64,000 nucleotides of DNA, taken from the NCBI GenBank assembly GCA_016712505.1, contig JADJQY010000004.1, positions 558,001 to 622,000 on the forward strand. The letters run 5' to 3'. This document shows positions 61,402 to 64,000 of the stretch, piece by piece. The stretch is from Candidatus Eiseniibacteriota bacterium (GTDB lineage Bacteria; Eisenbacteria; RBG-16-71-46; CAIMUX01). The notes under the pieces were generated by a model. That model saw only the letters and a program-made list of their open reading frames with translations, did not search any database and was not told the origin of the DNA. A program made the translations under genes and the position numbers. Position 1 is the stretch's first letter. Each line of letters begins with the position of its first letter.

Positions 61402-63759
61402 TCACCCGGTCTCCGCCCCGCGCGGGGCATCGATACCGAGGCGACGCATCTTGCCGATCAGGGTGGTGCGCGAGAGGCCGCCGAGGCTCTCGGCGGCGCG
61501 GGTGCGGTTCCAGTTGTGGGACTCGAGGGCGCGGAGGATGAGGCGGCGTTCGATCCGATCGAGCACGCTCTCGAGGTCGATGGTGCCGCGAAGGCCCCGG
61601 CCAAAGGAGTCGTCGAGGGGATCGCCCAGGGAAGCGCTAAGGGCAGGATCGAGCGCATCGTCGGCCGCGGGTGACAGGTGGGCCTCCGGCAGGGGCACGG
61701 GACCGAGCGCCCCCGGCGCCAACGACACAGGGCCGAGAGGCAGATCGTCTGCGGGGCGGAGTCCCAGGAGTTCGGCCGGAATCTCGGTGCGACCGAGTGC
61801 CCGGGTGAGATGGGCCGCGCGGTGGAGGGTGGCTCGAAGTTCGCGCACGTTGCCGGGCCAGGGGTAGGCGAGCAGCTGCGAGAGGGCGGGCTGGGAGAGG
61901 CGGATCGCTCCCTGCGCTGCGGCGAGCTGGCCCAGAAGATGGTGGGCCAGCTCGGGGATGTCGCCCGGACGCTCACGCAGCGGGCGGAGTTCGACCACCA
62001 CACCGCGCACGCGGTGGAGCAGGTCGAGACGGAACTCGCCGGAGGCGACCGCGGCGTCAAGGTTGCGATGGGTGGCGGCGACCAGGCGGACCTGAGCGGT
62101 GCGGTTGCGCAGATCTCCCACCCGGCGCACTTCGCCGCTCTCGAGCACCCGGAGGAGCTTCATCTGGGCTTCGGCTCCCATCTCCCCGATCTCGTCGAGG
62201 AAGAGGGTGCCGCCATCGGCCACTTCAACCAGGCCCGGCTTGTCGGTGGTCGCTCCGGTGAACGCACCGCGGGTGTGGCCGAACAGCTCGCTCTCGAGCA
62301 ACTCGCGCGGGATCGCGCCGCAGTGGATCGCCACCATCTCGCCCCGCAGTCCGCTCCAGCGGTGAAGGGCGCGCGCGATCACCTCCTTTCCGGTGCCCGA
62401 CTCGCCGAGAATCAGCACGGGCAGGTTGGTGCCGGCGAGAAGCCGGAGGGGAGCGAGGGCGCCGAGCAGGCGCGGATCGACGGTGACGAACCCGACCTCC
62501 CGGAGTTCCTGCCGGACGAGCGAGAGGCGGGAGGCGCGGGTGCCCGGGGCGCGAAAGATCGAGGTCGATCCGGAGCCCGACTCCCCCACCCGCCCCCCGG
62601 GAGTGGCCCCGGGCCAGGTGAGCCGGGTCCAGCGTTCCTCGCAGCGGTCGGCGCGAGCGTCGAGGCGGAGGCGGCGCAGCAGACCGGCCGCGAGACCGAG
62701 ATCGGCCCGGGCCTGGGCGAGGAGCTGGTGCGCGCCCGGTCCGTCGGCATCGTCGTGGCCGCGATCGGAGAGCAGCCAGAGCGAGACCTCGGCCAGCGCC
62801 TCGAGCGCCGTCGCACGGGGCAGGATCTCCTGCTGACGCGTCGCGACGTTGGCCAGCGCGCGGTGGACGCGTGCGCGGAGTGCCGGTTCGGAATCGGGCG
62901 CCAGGCGCTGCACCCGGTTTGCGATCCAGGTGGAGAGCCAGGGTGGGCAGTCGAGCCGCGGATCGGCCTCCAGTCGCTCGACCCAGAAGACCAGCGCCTC
63001 GACCTCGTGCTTGCGCACCGGGGCGGGAGAGAGGCCGTCGCCCTCCGGTTCCTGCGGCCACCAGAGCGAACGCGGGCCGAGGAGCAGTTCGGGCAGCCGT
63101 TCGAATCCGGTCGAGGCCGGGTCGTGGGGCGCAGGCAGGGCCGGAGCTCCCGGGGCGAGTGCAAACGCCACCTGCTGACGGAGCGCACACTCGGCCGGCA
63201 CTGCACTCCCGGGAGCCCCCTCCCCCCGCAGGGCGCACTCGAGTCGGATCAACCAGGCGGGCCGAGCGCGCTCCCCGTGCCGCAGCGATTCGTAGTACCA
63301 GAGGATCCGCCGCGCCGCTTCCTCAAGCCCCGGCATCGGCTGCCGGCGGGAATTGCGGAGGACGAGCGCGAGGGTGCGGCGGAAGCGACTCCCCCACCCG
63401 AGCTGGAAGTAGCAGACCGCGCGGGCGAGGAAGACCCAGCCAGCGGCCGCACTTCCCGACGCCCCGCGCCGGGCCAGGCGTCCGAAGATCTGATCAATCT
63501 GCTCGAGCGCTTCGTGCCAGCGGCCGGCGGCCAGTTCCCAGCGGAGGAGGCGGTAGCGGTCGCACAGCTCCTCGCGGGCCGAGCCGCGCCGCTGACCGGC
63601 GAGAACCAGGGCGCGTTGCAGGTCCAGCGCATCCCCCCAACGCCCGCGGACGGCGAGGCGGTAGGCGCGATCCCGGAAGCGCTTTCGGACCGATCGCGAC
63701 CGCGGAAGCGGCTCAGCGCCGGTGAACCGCGATTCTGCGATCGGCAGGATGATGGACAT
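61402..63759 (-). CDS. Sigma54-dependent transcriptional activator with large helical N-domain
   Basis: The protein has 785 residues. The AAA+ domain (about 420-690) has Walker A GESGTGKEV (452-460), GAFTGA (498-503), Walker B LFLDEIGEM (519-527) and YPWPGNVRELR. A Fis-type HTH ends the protein (LILRALESHNWNRTRAAESL, then SRTTLIGKMRRLGI). The N-terminal 415 residues are helical and TPR-like, without a response-regulator receiver, so it senses something other than phosphorylation. GGAGG lies 5 nt before the ATG at 63759; the longer open frame upstream is unsupported. No -24/-12 target promoter was identified with confidence. Confidence 0.93.
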   Translation of the reverse strand: MSIILPIAESRFTGAEPLPRSRSVRKRFRDRAYRLAVRGRWGDALDLQRALVLAGQRRGSAREELCDRYRLLRWELAAGRWHEALEQIDQIFGRLARRGASGSAAAGWVFLARAVCYFQLGWGSRFRRTLALVLRNSRRQPMPGLEEAARRILWYYESLRHGERARPAWLIRLECALRGEGAPGSAVPAECALRQQVAFALAPGAPALPAPHDPASTGFERLPELLLGPRSLWWPQEPEGDGLSPAPVRKHEVEALVFWVERLEADPRLDCPPWLSTWIANRVQRLAPDSEPALRARVHRALANVATRQQEILPRATALEALAEVSLWLLSDRGHDDADGPGAHQLLAQARADLGLAAGLLRRLRLDARADRCEERWTRLTWPGATPGGRVGESGSGSTSIFRAPGTRASRLSLVRQELREVGFVTVDPRLLGALAPLRLLAGTNLPVLILGESGTGKEVIARALHRWSGLRGEMVAIHCGAIPRELLESELFGHTRGAFTGATTDKPGLVEVADGGTLFLDEIGEMGAEAQMKLLRVLESGEVRRVGDLRNRTAQVRLVAATHRNLDAAVASGEFRLDLLHRVRGVVVELRPLRERPGDIPELAHHLLGQLAAAQGAIRLSQPALSQLLAYPWPGNVRELRATLHRAAHLTRALGRTEIPAELLGLRPADDLPLGPVSLAPGALGPVPLPEAHLSPAADDALDPALSASLGDPLDDSFGRGLRGTIDLESVLDRIERRLILRALESHNWNRTRAAESLGGLSRTTLIGKMRRLGIDAPRGAETG

Positions 63760-63898
63760 GGGGACCTCCAGATGAAAAGATCGCCCCGCGCGGGGGCTGA
63801 CCGTGCAGATTCCGAACGGGCCTTGGTTGACCAGGGTTCGAGACATCCGGCGAGAGGGGGATGCGCACCGAATGCGGGAACGACGAATCGAGGCAGGT

Positions 63899-64000
63899 AT
63901 GCCATTTGGCGGACAGAGCGGCCGCCTGGGCCGGGCAGCGGCCACGATGATGACTGTCTGGGGAGCCGTGCTGCTTCTGGTCGGGAGCGGATCGTCGGCC
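63899..64000 (+). CDS. 5' end of an exported protein (truncated by window)
   Basis: Only 34 codons are visible. An ATG at 63899 (GAGG 5 nt upstream) leads through a basic n-region to VWGAVLLLVGSGSSA, a likely signal-peptide core. It is divergent from the sigma54 activator, with 139 bp between starts. The start could also be ATG-ATG at 63947. Product unknown. Confidence 0.45.
   Translation, partial: MPFGGQSGRLGRAAATMMTVWGAVLLLVGSGSSA

Overview
This 64-kb window is a GC-rich, gene-dense bacterial chromosome segment with no rRNA, tRNA, CRISPR array or intact insertion sequence that I can see. Several traits suggest a Gram-negative lineage of the FCB type, for example Candidatus Eisenbacteria or a relative. 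This placement is inference. The traits are secreted proteins ending in FlgD/T9SS-like beta-sandwich tails, a DUF4159/DUF4175-type operon, a HAF-repeat protein, beta-helix surface proteins, an outer-membrane barrel, SurA, lipoproteins and many GTG/TTG starts.

Layout. 1-14.3 kb (minus strand): an HD-GYP protein paired with a HEAT-like protein, a class II aldolase, the NAD(P)HX repair enzyme, a HAD phosphatase, a tiny zinc ribbon, and an envelope operon (DUF4159, a giant coiled-coil DUF4175-like protein, a TPR protein, and a frameshifted 'asparagine synthetase B-like' protein). 14.5-21.1 kb: secDF, two paralogous lipoproteins plus the remnant of a third, and an outer-membrane barrel. 21.4-29.8 kb: a flippase, secreted HAF-repeat and subtilisin proteins, an HTH protein of unknown function and a sugar-nucleotide transferase. 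29.9-38.2 kb (minus): a tightly coupled cell-envelope and housekeeping operon, surA - S4 - ftsE - ftsX - degenerate LytM (EnvC-like) - holB - tatD - rsmA - glycosyltransferase. 38.5-43.3 kb: a PocR-GAF-HD-GYP receiver, a beta-helix protein, a GT87-like membrane protein and spoVG. 43.4-45.2 kb: ptpS - folE - SDR, which together look like a tetrahydrobiopterin pathway. 45.3-52.9 kb: Fe-S assembly and use (iscS, an A-type carrier, ygfZ, miaB, mtaB) with an NrnA-like DHH phosphoesterase. 53.1-60.7 kb (plus): a LysR regulator, then a B12-centred cluster of adenosylcobalamin-dependent ribonucleotide reductase nrdJ behind two NrdR-like boxes, the adenosyltransferase pduO, and an acyl-CoA mutase carrying isobutyryl-CoA-mutase-type residues. 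60.8-64 kb: a DUF4143 ATPase remnant, a sigma54-dependent activator, and the first codons of a divergent exported protein.

The most unusual feature is the number of short tandem duplications (periods of 14-21 bp) scattered through the window. They occur in intergenic DNA, in the nrdJ leader, and inside essential genes: the zinc module of holB, linkers of nrdJ, and the SurA N-terminus. Other points for a second look are the candidate biopterin operon, the B12 cluster with tandem NrdR boxes and a long leader, the shared N-terminal module of the HEAT and HD-GYP proteins, a single-base frameshift ending in UGA-C, a 23-bp inverted-repeat element, and several decayed paralogues.
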